Below, in pieces: positions 1 through 7,205 of a stretch of 64,000 nucleotides of DNA; position 1 is the first letter of the stretch; each line of letters starts with the position of its first letter. Location: NCBI GenBank assembly GCA_029560585.1, contig JAKQKQ010000174.1:1-64000 (forward strand), in the 5' to 3' direction. The position numbers and the translations under genes are program-made. Under the pieces are notes generated by a model. It was not told the origin of the DNA. It was given only the letters and a program-made list of their open reading frames with translations, and did no database searches. The DNA comes from Verrucomicrobiota bacterium. GTDB lineage: Bacteria; Verrucomicrobiota; Verrucomicrobiia; JADLBR01.

Positions 1-22
1 GGGGGGGGGGGGGGGGGGGGGG
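1..22. other. Homopolymer of 22 G at the window start
   Basis: The first 22 bases are all G. Such a run is atypical of the rest of the window and sits exactly at its edge. The likeliest explanation is a contig end or a sequencing artefact (poly-G from dark cycles in two-colour chemistry), not biology. Confidence 0.7.
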
Positions 23-133
23 TTCAGTCGCTATGGGCGGGGAGATGCGTGGTCCCGGTTGGCGCGGATCACAGACTGGCGGATGATGTCCGTGGGAGCG
101 TCGACTTTGCGTGGGCGGGTGGCCCAGGGGAGC

Positions 134-1099
134 TCACGAGCGATTGGATGAGGGTCGGCGATGTCTGGAAGGGCCTTGGCGCCGCACGTGCCAAAACAGA
201 CCAACGGAAAAGACGAGCAGGGCGCCGATGGCCGCGGGTTCGGGCACCTGGACGTCCGTGGATATCGGAAGCGCCCATTCCTCGAAGCCGTCGTTCGGGG
301 TCGTGTCCGTGCGGCCGCTGCCGAAGAGGCTGTATTGACCGAAGGACGAATAGAGGTACACGTGATCGCCGGCGTCCGCACCCGTGAAGAGACTCTTTGC
401 GACGAACAGGAAGAGGTCCTGTTGCCCGCTGCCGGGGTTGCTATTGTAGTCCATGATGACGTAGCTCTGTGTCGCCGAGTTGTTCATGGCGTAGCGCAGC
501 GTGCCGAGATTCCCGAGTTGGGAAGAGTTAGTGGGCAGGGGACTCGGATCCTCGCCATTGCGCGTGTAGACCTGGACATTGTCCAGCGAGAGAAACGGGG
601 TGGATCCGACCTGGTTGATGTCGAGGGCGAAGACGTAGTACTGGCCACTCTTGTCCGTGAGGAGGTTCGACATGTGGATGTCGTAGGTAAAACTCTGCAG
701 GCTGAGTTGACCGACATCCATGATCTGGGGGCGGTTGTACCCTTCCTCGGCATTGTTCGTCGTGACTTTGCCATCGCTCATGTTGAACATTCTTCGGTAC
801 ACGCCCGATCCCGAGCCTCCGGCACCGAAGCGGAAGAAGGCATCGCCGATGAAGGAGCCCGTGACGGTCACGTTATCGATGATCGTGGTGTCAACGGCGT
901 AGCCGTCGAAATTTGATGTCGTCAGGTTAACGACGTTGGTGAATTGGGCGGGAGAGGATGCGGGCGCCAGCAACCCCGCTGCAACAGAGAGCATGGCGGT
1001 CCCACGCTGGAGAAGCCGAAGCACGCGCATGCGCGCGGCCGATGCGCCGGATCTGTGCCCGGACGCATCTCCGATCTCATCTGTCTTGCAACGAGTCAT
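134..1099 (-). CDS. PEP-CTERM sorting-domain secreted protein
   Basis: A secreted protein of about 320 residues. The C-terminus has the PEP-CTERM tripartite signal: a VPEPAAIG motif, a hydrophobic helix (ALLVFSVGLFW) and a basic tail (HVRRQ). In this family the signal directs exosortase-dependent sorting to the outer surface. A signal peptide is visible at MRVLRLLQRG...LLAPASSPAQ. The body is rich in Ser, Thr, Asn and Gly with predicted beta structure, as is usual for these proteins, and gives no enzymatic clue. The ATG at 1099 is chosen because GGAG lies 10 bases upstream. An ATG at 1030 would give a shorter signal peptide and a GTG at 1108 is also possible. No exosortase gene is in the window. 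Surface location is inferred from the family. Confidence 0.8.
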   Translation of the reverse strand: MTRCKTDEIGDASGHRSGASAARMRVLRLLQRGTAMLSVAAGLLAPASSPAQFTNVVNLTTSNFDGYAVDTTIIDNVTVTGSFIGDAFFRFGAGGSGSGVYRRMFNMSDGKVTTNNAEEGYNRPQIMDVGQLSLQSFTYDIHMSNLLTDKSGQYYVFALDINQVGSTPFLSLDNVQVYTRNGEDPSPLPTNSSQLGNLGTLRYAMNNSATQSYVIMDYNSNPGSGQQDLFLFVAKSLFTGADAGDHVYLYSSFGQYSLFGSGRTDTTPNDGFEEWALPISTDVQVPEPAAIGALLVFSVGLFWHVRRQGPSRHRRPSSNRS

Positions 1100-1109
1100 G
1101 CTCCACACG

Positions 1110-1406
1110 CTCCAGCCCGAATCCCGGTCCCGTCAGCAGGCACCGACCCGCACCCCTGACAACCGTCAATCGCTACAGCACGATTGGGTGGGCACGAAAC
1201 CCCTCAACGAGATTCAATACGCTCTATCGCCTATTATTAACGCCGAAACCGGAAATTACATCGATAAAAGAACGCCTATAAACATTAAATAAATATTAAG
1301 TTTAGCCGATCAAGCGTATTATCGCACAAAATCGAAAGCACTCAAACCATCTTGATGGCATGGATTGGACCAGACTGGCTGAAATTCCGGGACTTGAGGG
1401 CGGGCC
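1110..1406. other. AT-rich intergenic region between divergent genes
   Basis: About 300 bases separate the divergent PEP-CTERM and macro-domain genes. Positions 1210-1345 are strikingly AT-rich for this genome. The stretch presumably holds the promoters of both genes, but no convincing -35/-10 pair was found. Confidence 0.4.
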
Positions 1407-1961
1407 ATGGGTGGGCATGTTGTGGTCATGGGCGAGGCGCAACCGAGGTTGGCAAAGGGTGACATTACGGGGCAGGCGGTGGACGCGATCGTGAATGCCG
1501 CGAATGAAGCACTATTGGGCGGCGGCGGCGTGGATGGGGCGATTCATCGGGCGGCGGGGCCCGAGTTGCTGGAGGAGTGCCGTGGGATTGGCGGATGCCC
1601 GACCGGGGAGGCGCGGATAACGGGGGGGTATCGGCTGCCGGCGAAATGGGTCATTCACACCGTGGGCCCGGTGTGGGGCGGCGGGAACCGGGGTGAGGAC
1701 GAGAAGTTGGCGAAGTGTTATCGGAGTGTTTTTGCGATCGCGAAAGAGCGGGGATTGAGGAGTCTGGCATTTCCGTCGATCAGCACGGGCGTGTATCGAT
1801 TTCCGGTGGAGCGGGCGGCGAGCATTGCGGTGCGGGAGATCCGTGGCGCGCTCGCGGCGGGGGGCAGCGTGGAGGACGTGGTGGTGGTGTGTTTTGACGG
1901 GCGGACGCTGGAGGCCTATCGCGCCGTGTTAATTGGGGCGACCGCAGATGAACGCGGATGA
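1407..1961 (+). CDS. Macro-domain protein (putative ADP-ribose/O-acetyl-ADP-ribose deacetylase)
   Basis: A stand-alone macro domain of 184 residues. It has the family signatures in order: GDIT near residue 18, the ADP-ribose loop [20 protein letters not shown] (about 28-47), VIHTVGPVW (about 90) and the phosphate loop [10 protein letters not shown] (about 126-135). This pattern matches the YmdB/TARG-type family, which hydrolyses O-acetyl-ADP-ribose or removes ADP-ribose from proteins; the exact substrate cannot be told. Length is normal for a single domain. The ATG at 1407 follows a purine-rich GAGGGCGGG. The last residues (DERG) and the TGA stop lie inside a dispersed repeat, so the C-terminus appears to have been set by repeat insertion. 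It is convergent with the glycosylase gene. Confidence 0.9.
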   Translation: MGGHVVVMGEAQPRLAKGDITGQAVDAIVNAANEALLGGGGVDGAIHRAAGPELLEECRGIGGCPTGEARITGGYRLPAKWVIHTVGPVWGGGNRGEDEKLAKCYRSVFAIAKERGLRSLAFPSISTGVYRFPVERAASIAVREIRGALAAGGSVEDVVVVCFDGRTLEAYRAVLIGATADERG

Positions 1962-2003
1962 ACGTATCGTGTTTTGGATGATCCGTGTTCATCCGCGTCC
2001 ATC
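1947..2003. repeat. Inverted repeat overlapping the macro-gene stop codon
   Basis: Arms GATGAACGCGGATGAAC (1947-1963) and GTTCATCCGCGTCCATC (1987-2003) pair over 17 bases with one mismatch around a loop of about 23 bases. It lies between convergent genes and contains the macro-gene stop. The phrase ATCCGTG...CATCCGCG...ATCCGTGGT recurs near 28581-28611, so this is a dispersed repeat that may act as a bidirectional terminator. Confidence 0.7.
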
Positions 2004-2029
2004 CGTGGTAGGCGGGACCGGGCGCCGCG

Positions 2030-2944
2030 TCAGGCGCCCTTGCCCTTGAGGAAATAGCCGCGCTGCTTGGCGGAGATGGGCATGCCGAGGCGCTCCATGA
2101 CGGCGAGGAGGTCCTCCCAGACTTTTCGTTTTGTCTCGATGGAGCCGCTGCGCAGGAGGTAGGCGGGATGGTAGGTGGGCATGACGGGGATGCCGTCGTA
2201 CTGCTGCCAGTGGCCGCGGTGCCAACCGACCCCGCCCGCGAGGCCGAGCAGGCCCTGGATGGCGGTGCCGCCCAGGGTCACGATGACCTTGGGTTTTATG
2301 ATGGCCACTTGCGCCTGAAGATAGGGCAGGCACGTGGCCATCTCCGATTCGGTGGGCTGGCGATTGCCGGTGCTGCCCCTGGGCATGTCGGGCCGACACT
2401 TCAGGACGTTGCCGATATAGACCTGCGCACGGGACAGTCCCATGGTTTCGATCATCTTGGTGAGCAACTGGCCGGCGCGGCCCACGAAGGGCTCGCCCTG
2501 TTGGTCCTCATCGGCGCCGGGCGCCTCGCCGACAAACATGAGATCGGCATCGATGTCCCCGACGCCGAAGACGACCTGGGTGCGCGTGGCGACCAGATGC
2601 GGGCAGCGCGCGCACGCCAGCGCGATGCGGCGCAGGTACTCGATCTGCTCGGCCTTGCCCGCGCCGGGGAGGATCAGATTCTCCAAGGGAAGGTCTGGCT
2701 GTGGGGTTTGAGGTGCGGGGTGCTGGGTCCTGTGCGCCGGGTGCTGGGCGCTGGGTGCGGGGTTCGGGGTGGAAGGGGTTGGGGGCGGGGTCTGGCGCGC
2801 GGAGGCTGGGCGACTGGATTTCAGGTAGCGCTTGAGGGCGGCGCGATCTTCGGGCGAGAGGCGGACGCGCGTTTCTCCCCGATCGCATTTCTGCCGTAGG
2901 GCGCGTGCGAGCAGGAGGCGGGGACTATCTGTGGGGCCGTTCAT
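2030..2944 (-). CDS. Uracil-DNA glycosylase, type 4/5 Fe-S family
   Basis: Excises uracil from DNA for base-excision repair. The signature [20 protein letters not shown] is at residues 139-158 and the second active-site motif, HPAYLLR, at 259-265. Four cysteines suited to a 4Fe-4S cluster are C111, C114, C183 and C205. This is the family also called phage SPO1 DNA polymerase-related or UdgA. The protein is longer than usual at 304 residues because residues about 46-86 form a Pro/Gln/His-rich linker ([14 protein letters not shown]) encoded by a G-rich quasi-repeat at 2690-2810. The start overlaps the 3' end of the upstream rluD-type gene by 20 bases, indicating translational coupling. Confidence 0.92.
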   Translation of the reverse strand: MNGPTDSPRLLLARALRQKCDRGETRVRLSPEDRAALKRYLKSSRPASARQTPPPTPSTPNPAPSAQHPAHRTQHPAPQTPQPDLPLENLILPGAGKAEQIEYLRRIALACARCPHLVATRTQVVFGVGDIDADLMFVGEAPGADEDQQGEPFVGRAGQLLTKMIETMGLSRAQVYIGNVLKCRPDMPRGSTGNRQPTESEMATCLPYLQAQVAIIKPKVIVTLGGTAIQGLLGLAGGVGWHRGHWQQYDGIPVMPTYHPAYLLRSGSIETKRKVWEDLLAVMERLGMPISAKQRGYFLKGKGA

Positions 2945-3851
2945 TTCTGAGATGATTTAGCAGGTTTTGGAAATCGGGAGTCAAGGGCGCGGTGAGGTGG
3001 AGCCTGTGGCCGTCGGAGGGATGCGCGAACGCGAGCTTCCATGCGTGGAGCATCTGGCGGGCTGCCGCCGGGGTCTGGCGACCGTAGACGGTGTCGCCGA
3101 GGATCGGGCACCGGAGCCACTGGAGGTGGACCCGGATCTGGTGGGTGCGGCCCGTCAGGATGTCGCATTCCAGCAGGCTCACCGGGCCGAGGCGCTCGGC
3201 CAAACGATAGAGTGTGACCGCGTGGCGGCCGTTCGCGACGACCGCCATCCGCTGCCGATCGACGGGATGGCGGGCAATCGGCTGCTCGATGCGGCCCGAT
3301 GCCGCCGGGGGTTCTCCGGCGATCAGCGCGAGGTACGTCTTGCTCATCTCGCGCTGCGCCAATTGGCGGGCCAGCGAGCGGTGCGCGGCATCGGTCTTCG
3401 CCACGAGCATGATGCCGCTGGTGTCCTTGTCGAGCCGGTGGACGATGCCGGGGCGCTCGACGCCCCCAATGCCCGACAGGCGGCCCCGGCAGTGGTGCAG
3501 CAGGGCGTTGACGAGCGTCCCGGAGGGATGGCCGGGCGCGGGGTGGGCGACCAGCCCGGCGGGCTTGTTGATCGCCAGCAGGGCGTCGTCTTCGAAAATG
3601 ATGTCGAGGGGGATCTCCTCGGGACGGACATCGGAGGGCGCGGGTGCCGGAATCTCGATTTTGACGAGATCGCCGGTCCTGACGCGGGTCGAGGGTTTCG
3701 CCGGTGCGCCGCCGAGGCAAACATGCCCACCTTTGATCAGTTTCTGGAGCCTGGCGCGGCTGAGGTCCGGGCATCGGCCGACGAGCCAGGCGTCCAGCCG
3801 GGGCGCCGGCATGTCGGCCACGAGGGTACGCTTTTCGGGAACTGGCTCCAT
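2925..3851 (-). CDS. 23S rRNA pseudouridine synthase, RluD family
   Basis: Isomerises uridine to pseudouridine in rRNA. An N-terminal S4 RNA-binding domain (about residues 17-65; RLDAWLV...SRARLQKLIKGG) is followed by the RluA/RluD catalytic domain. The catalytic motif HRLDKDTSGIMLVAKT places the nucleophilic Asp at residue 141, and the conserved TGRTHQIRVH motif follows near 255. At 308 residues it is the normal length. The ATG at 3851 is chosen because protein similarity begins there; the frame stays open much further upstream, but that part lies antisense to the kinase gene. It is the first gene of a two-gene unit with the uracil-DNA glycosylase and diverges from the kinase gene across about 57 bases. 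Which uridine it modifies is not determinable here. Confidence 0.93.
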   Translation of the reverse strand: MEPVPEKRTLVADMPAPRLDAWLVGRCPDLSRARLQKLIKGGHVCLGGAPAKPSTRVRTGDLVKIEIPAPAPSDVRPEEIPLDIIFEDDALLAINKPAGLVAHPAPGHPSGTLVNALLHHCRGRLSGIGGVERPGIVHRLDKDTSGIMLVAKTDAAHRSLARQLAQREMSKTYLALIAGEPPAASGRIEQPIARHPVDRQRMAVVANGRHAVTLYRLAERLGPVSLLECDILTGRTHQIRVHLQWLRCPILGDTVYGRQTPAAARQMLHAWKLAFAHPSDGHRLHLTAPLTPDFQNLLNHLRNERPHR

Positions 3852-3908
3852 GGTTTGTTCCGAATATCGGTTGCGCCCGGCGGCGCATCTTGATAGAAAG
3901 TAAGGCTC

Positions 3909-4982
3909 ATGTTGGATCCCAGCCAAGTGGGAGTCGATACGCAATTGGGGCCGTACCATCTGAGGCAGGTGGTGGGTATCGGTGGGATGGGGACAATCTA
4001 CGAGGCGCTCGATACCAATCTCAACCGGATCGTGGCGGTCAAAGTGCTGAAAGCCGAGATCGCGGCGAACGAAGAGTTCCTGCGCGATTTTGCCCGCGAG
4101 GCGGAGATCACGGCGAGCATCAATCACCCGAATGTCGTGCAGGTGTACCATTTCGGGAGCGAGGGGGAGGTCTATTACCTGGTGATGGAGCTGATGCCGT
4201 ACGGGAGTCTCGACGACCGGATGCTGCAGGGGCCGATCGGGGAGATCGAGGCGCTCGACGTGGGCATACAGGCCTCGCGGGGCCTGCAGGAGGCGCACGC
4301 GCGCGGGCTGCTGCATCGCGATGTCAAGCCGGGCAACATCCTCTTCACGGGCGACGGCACGGTGAAGATCGTCGATTTCGGCCTGTCGATGCCCGTGGAC
4401 GAGGCAAAGGCGCTGCGGGGCGAGGTTTGGGGGACGCCCTATTACGTGGCCCCCGAGAAACTGGACCAGAAGGGCGAGGATCTGAGGAGCGACATCTACA
4501 GCCTCGGCGGTACGCTGTTCCATGCGATCGCGGGGCGCCCGCCATTCGAGGCGGCGACGGCATCCCTGGTGGCATGGAAGCACCTGAAATCGGAGAAGGT
4601 CTCCCTGAAAGCGTTTGCGCCCTTTGTGACGGCCGAGACCTCCTTCGTCATTAACCGGTGCCTGGAGCGCGATCCAGACCGGCGATACCAGAGCTACGCG
4701 GAGCTCATCGACGGGCTGGCCGCCGCCCGCAAGACGGCGATCGCGGCCCCGCGCGTGAGCAAGCCGGAAGATCTCGACGTCACCGGGACGACGAGGGAAC
4801 TCTCCACCACGATCTGGTTCTTCGTGGGCATCCTTTTGGTGCTGGTGATCCTCGTGGGGCTATTCTTCGTTTTTCGCCACGTTGCCGCGAGTCGCGAGGA
4901 TCCGCTCAAGGGGGTCATGCGTGACGTGCCGGCCGACGTCCGGGTGGCTGGGGTGACGACCCCGTGGCCGACGGGATCGTGA
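3909..4982 (+). CDS. Membrane-anchored Ser/Thr protein kinase (PknB type)
   Basis: A Hanks-type kinase of 357 residues with all key elements: glycine loop GIGGMG (23-28), ATP lysine K45, HRDVKPGN (136-143, catalytic D138), DFG (156-158) and APE (181-183). A single transmembrane helix (about 302-323) anchors the cytosolic kinase domain, leaving a short outer tail of about 35 residues with no sensor domain. It is paralogous to the kinase at 11143-13764; both share the stretch WKHLK..VS.KAFAP..ET..VINRC after subdomain IX. It starts a co-directional run with TonB, ExbB and ExbD (79-base gap to tonB), which hints at a link with energised envelope transport. That link is inference. Confidence 0.92.
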   Translation: MLDPSQVGVDTQLGPYHLRQVVGIGGMGTIYEALDTNLNRIVAVKVLKAEIAANEEFLRDFAREAEITASINHPNVVQVYHFGSEGEVYYLVMELMPYGSLDDRMLQGPIGEIEALDVGIQASRGLQEAHARGLLHRDVKPGNILFTGDGTVKIVDFGLSMPVDEAKALRGEVWGTPYYVAPEKLDQKGEDLRSDIYSLGGTLFHAIAGRPPFEAATASLVAWKHLKSEKVSLKAFAPFVTAETSFVINRCLERDPDRRYQSYAELIDGLAAARKTAIAAPRVSKPEDLDVTGTTRELSTTIWFFVGILLVLVILVGLFFVFRHVAASREDPLKGVMRDVPADVRVAGVTTPWPTGS

Positions 4983-5061
4983 GCCGCCCTCCATGGGTGG
5001 GGGGGCGGGGGCATCTTGCCCGTAGATCGATCGGGGGCTTACTTTCTTTGGGAGAAGAGCC

Positions 5062-6066
5062 GTGAAGAGGCGTCGCGACATACGGGGGTTCGTCATAGCC
5101 GGGGGTATTTCCTTCGGCGTGCACCTGGTCGTGTGCCTGATGCTCGCGCTGGGGCTGATGCCGGACTTGGCGCGGATGGCGCAAGCGCCCGTCGTTCGCG
5201 ACGAACCCCCGCGAATGCGCCTTGTGCAAGCGCCGCCACAGACGCCACAGCTGCGGCCCCTGGCAGCGAGCTTTGTGGACACGACGGGGTTGAGGCAGGA
5301 GAAACCCCAGGCGCCGACGCCGAACATCTCGGCCCAGGACACGGCGCTCCGCAGCCCGAAACCCGGCACCGCGAATGTCCCTTTGCCCACGCAGGCGGGA
5401 GTGGAGAAGCCCGGACTGACGCTGATGGAGTCGCCCGAATCGATTCCGATGCGGGCCGATCAGCCGCAGGCCCCGAGCCCCGAAACACAGCCCGAGAAAC
5501 CGGCTCCGCCCGAGTCGCCGACGGAACCGCAGGAGGCCAAGAGGCAGGGGCAGAAGGTCCCCGAGGCGGCGATGGGGATTCTCCCGCGGCCCCTAGAGGG
5601 AGAGGAGAGGCCGGTGGAGGAGAAGAAGGCCAGGGAGGAAACCCGGCCGCAGCCGATGAGGAAGCCGCCGTCGGCGCCGTCTGCGCCGGTCGAATTCAAA
5701 CAGGAGCGGACCGCGCTTGAGGGAGGGATGGCCGCGCCCGGCGACGCGAGCGTCGATTCGCGGGCGACGCCGCTGGGCGAGTATCAGGCCAAGGTCTACC
5801 GGGCGATCGGTTCCCAATGGAGGTTCATGGTGCGGCAGCAGAAGGGACTCCTCGACCTGGGCACGGTATCGGTCGTATTCATGGTCCGCAGGGATGGAAC
5901 GCTAGCCGACGTGAAGATCGATTACAACACGTCCAGCAGCGCGATGCTCCAGACCATTTCGGAGAATTCGATCCGGCTGGTCGCGCCGTTCCCGCCGTTC
6001 CCGGAGAGCGTCCGGGAGCAGGTGGGGGAGGAGTTGCCGTTTGACGTGAAGTTCACCATCTACTGA
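5062..6066 (+). CDS. TonB-family energy transducer
   Basis: A protein of 334 residues with TonB architecture: a short basic N-terminus and one membrane helix (about 8-32), a long Pro/Glu/Lys-rich periplasmic linker (about 40-230), and a TonB/TolA-like C-terminal domain (about 240-334; YQAKVYRAIGSQW...FMVRRDGTLADVKI...FPPFPESV). It should couple the ExbB-ExbD proton channel to outer-membrane receptors, or act as a TolA-like protein. The GTG at 5062 is chosen because a strong ribosome site (GGGAGAAGAG) lies just upstream and the membrane helix follows directly. exbB and exbD genes follow downstream, giving the complete motor. The linker is unusually long; the substrate is unknown. Confidence 0.85.
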   Translation: MKRRRDIRGFVIAGGISFGVHLVVCLMLALGLMPDLARMAQAPVVRDEPPRMRLVQAPPQTPQLRPLAASFVDTTGLRQEKPQAPTPNISAQDTALRSPKPGTANVPLPTQAGVEKPGLTLMESPESIPMRADQPQAPSPETQPEKPAPPESPTEPQEAKRQGQKVPEAAMGILPRPLEGEERPVEEKKAREETRPQPMRKPPSAPSAPVEFKQERTALEGGMAAPGDASVDSRATPLGEYQAKVYRAIGSQWRFMVRQQKGLLDLGTVSVVFMVRRDGTLADVKIDYNTSSSAMLQTISENSIRLVAPFPPFPESVREQVGEELPFDVKFTIY

Positions 6067-6112
6067 GGAATGGAGTTGGGTTTTTTTCAGAGTTGTCCAA
6101 CCTTATCGGCAC

Positions 6113-6739
6113 ATGAATTGGAGCGCCTTGGAATTCTTCACGAAGGGCGGGATCTTCATGATCCCGCTGTTGGTTTGCTCGGTCGCCTCGCTGATGATCA
6201 TTATCGAGCGCGGGGTGGCGCTCCGGCGGAGCCGTCTGATCAACGCGCAGGTGGCGACCGCGGTAGAGACGCTGGCCATCGGGACGCAGCCGCAGGCGCT
6301 GGCGCAGTTGGTCGCCAAGGATTCGTCGAGCCTGTCGCGCCTGGTGGCCACGGCGCTCCAGCATCTGGATGAGCCGCGGGCGGCGAATGTCGACGCCGTG
6401 CAGATGCAGGCGCGGCACGAGGTCGTCCTTCTGGAGCGGGGCCTCGTGGTGCTGGAGATCATCACGGGAATTGGCCCGCTCCTCGGCCTGCTGGGCACGG
6501 TTTCCGGCCTCGTGCACATTTTTCAAGATATCGGGTCCGCGGGACTCGGGGATCAGGGCATGGGCCTGGCGCGAGGTATCTCGGAGGCGCTGAACACCAC
6601 GGTCATGGGACTCGTGATCGCGATACCCTCGCTCGTTTTCTGGAGCTATTACAGCCGGAAGATCGAAAGCGTGGCCGCGGAGATGGAGGCGCTCCTGGGC
6701 GAACTGATTGGCAAGCTGTACAAGTTCTCGGGGGTGTGA
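6113..6739 (+). CDS. exbB: MotA/TolQ/ExbB proton-channel protein
   Basis: A 208-residue inner-membrane protein of the ExbB/TolQ family, which with ExbD/TolR converts proton flow into mechanical work on TonB or TolA. Three membrane helices are visible: one near residues 10-36 and two in the C-terminal half (about 118-140 and 158-182) containing the family segment GPLLGLLGTVSGLVHIF and the TTVMGLVIAIP motif. Length is normal. It starts 46 bases after the TonB gene and ends one base before the ExbD start, so the three are almost certainly one operon. ExbB and TolQ cannot be separated by sequence reading alone. Confidence 0.9.
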   Translation: MNWSALEFFTKGGIFMIPLLVCSVASLMIIIERGVALRRSRLINAQVATAVETLAIGTQPQALAQLVAKDSSSLSRLVATALQHLDEPRAANVDAVQMQARHEVVLLERGLVVLEIITGIGPLLGLLGTVSGLVHIFQDIGSAGLGDQGMGLARGISEALNTTVMGLVIAIPSLVFWSYYSRKIESVAAEMEALLGELIGKLYKFSGV

Positions 6740-6740
6740 T

Positions 6741-7160
6741 GTGCTGAGGTTTCACACGAAGCAGCGGCGCATGCCGGGGATCAACATCGTTCCCCTCATC
6801 GACATCCTGACCCTGATGTTGATATTCTTTCTGATCACGACGACTTTCAAGCGGACGCAGCCCGCCGTGAAGATCGATCTATCCGAATCGGAGCACGGGG
6901 CGCCCGCCGACGCGAACGTGCCGGTCATGGTCAACGTCTCCAAGGACAATGCGGTATTCCTCGATGCGAAGCCGGTCAAGGTGGAGGAGCTCGCGGCGGC
7001 GCTCAAGGGCGTGCTCGCCTCCAAGCGTGACGCCAAGTTTGCGCTGAACGCGGACCGCCAGGCGGATTTCGGGGTCGTCGTCAAGATCCTGGACGCGTTC
7101 AAGAATGCCGGGATCCAGGATGTCCCGGCGTTTACGGAGACGCCGTCGAAGGCGCGGTAG
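6741..7160 (+). CDS. exbD: ExbD/TolR biopolymer transport protein
   Basis: A 139-residue partner of ExbB. It has a single N-terminal membrane helix with the essential aspartate in the family pattern INIVPLIDILTLMLIFFLIT, then a periplasmic domain ending in the ExbD-type DILDAFKNAGI segment. The GTG at 6741, one base after the exbB stop and preceded by GGGGGTG, is the best start; an ATG at 6771 would remove part of the cytosolic segment. The gene ends the kinase-TonB-ExbB-ExbD run and converges on dnaE with 45 bases between. Confidence 0.88.
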   Translation: MLRFHTKQRRMPGINIVPLIDILTLMLIFFLITTTFKRTQPAVKIDLSESEHGAPADANVPVMVNVSKDNAVFLDAKPVKVEELAAALKGVLASKRDAKFALNADRQADFGVVVKILDAFKNAGIQDVPAFTETPSKAR

Positions 7161-7205
7161 CCGCCGGACCCGCCCAATTTCAGGCGTTCGCGTGGACTAT
7201 GCGGG

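Noticed and set aside
1358-1371. GG-N10-GC (sigma-54-like) site on the minus strand upstream of the PEP-CTERM gene
   Set aside because: The spacing fits, but the surrounding bases match the consensus poorly and it lies about 260 bases from the start; such matches are common by chance.
3852-4583. Upstream extension of the RluD-type gene to about 552 residues
   Set aside because: The extra part is antisense to the kinase domain with its catalytic motifs; the RluD S4 domain starts naturally at 3851.
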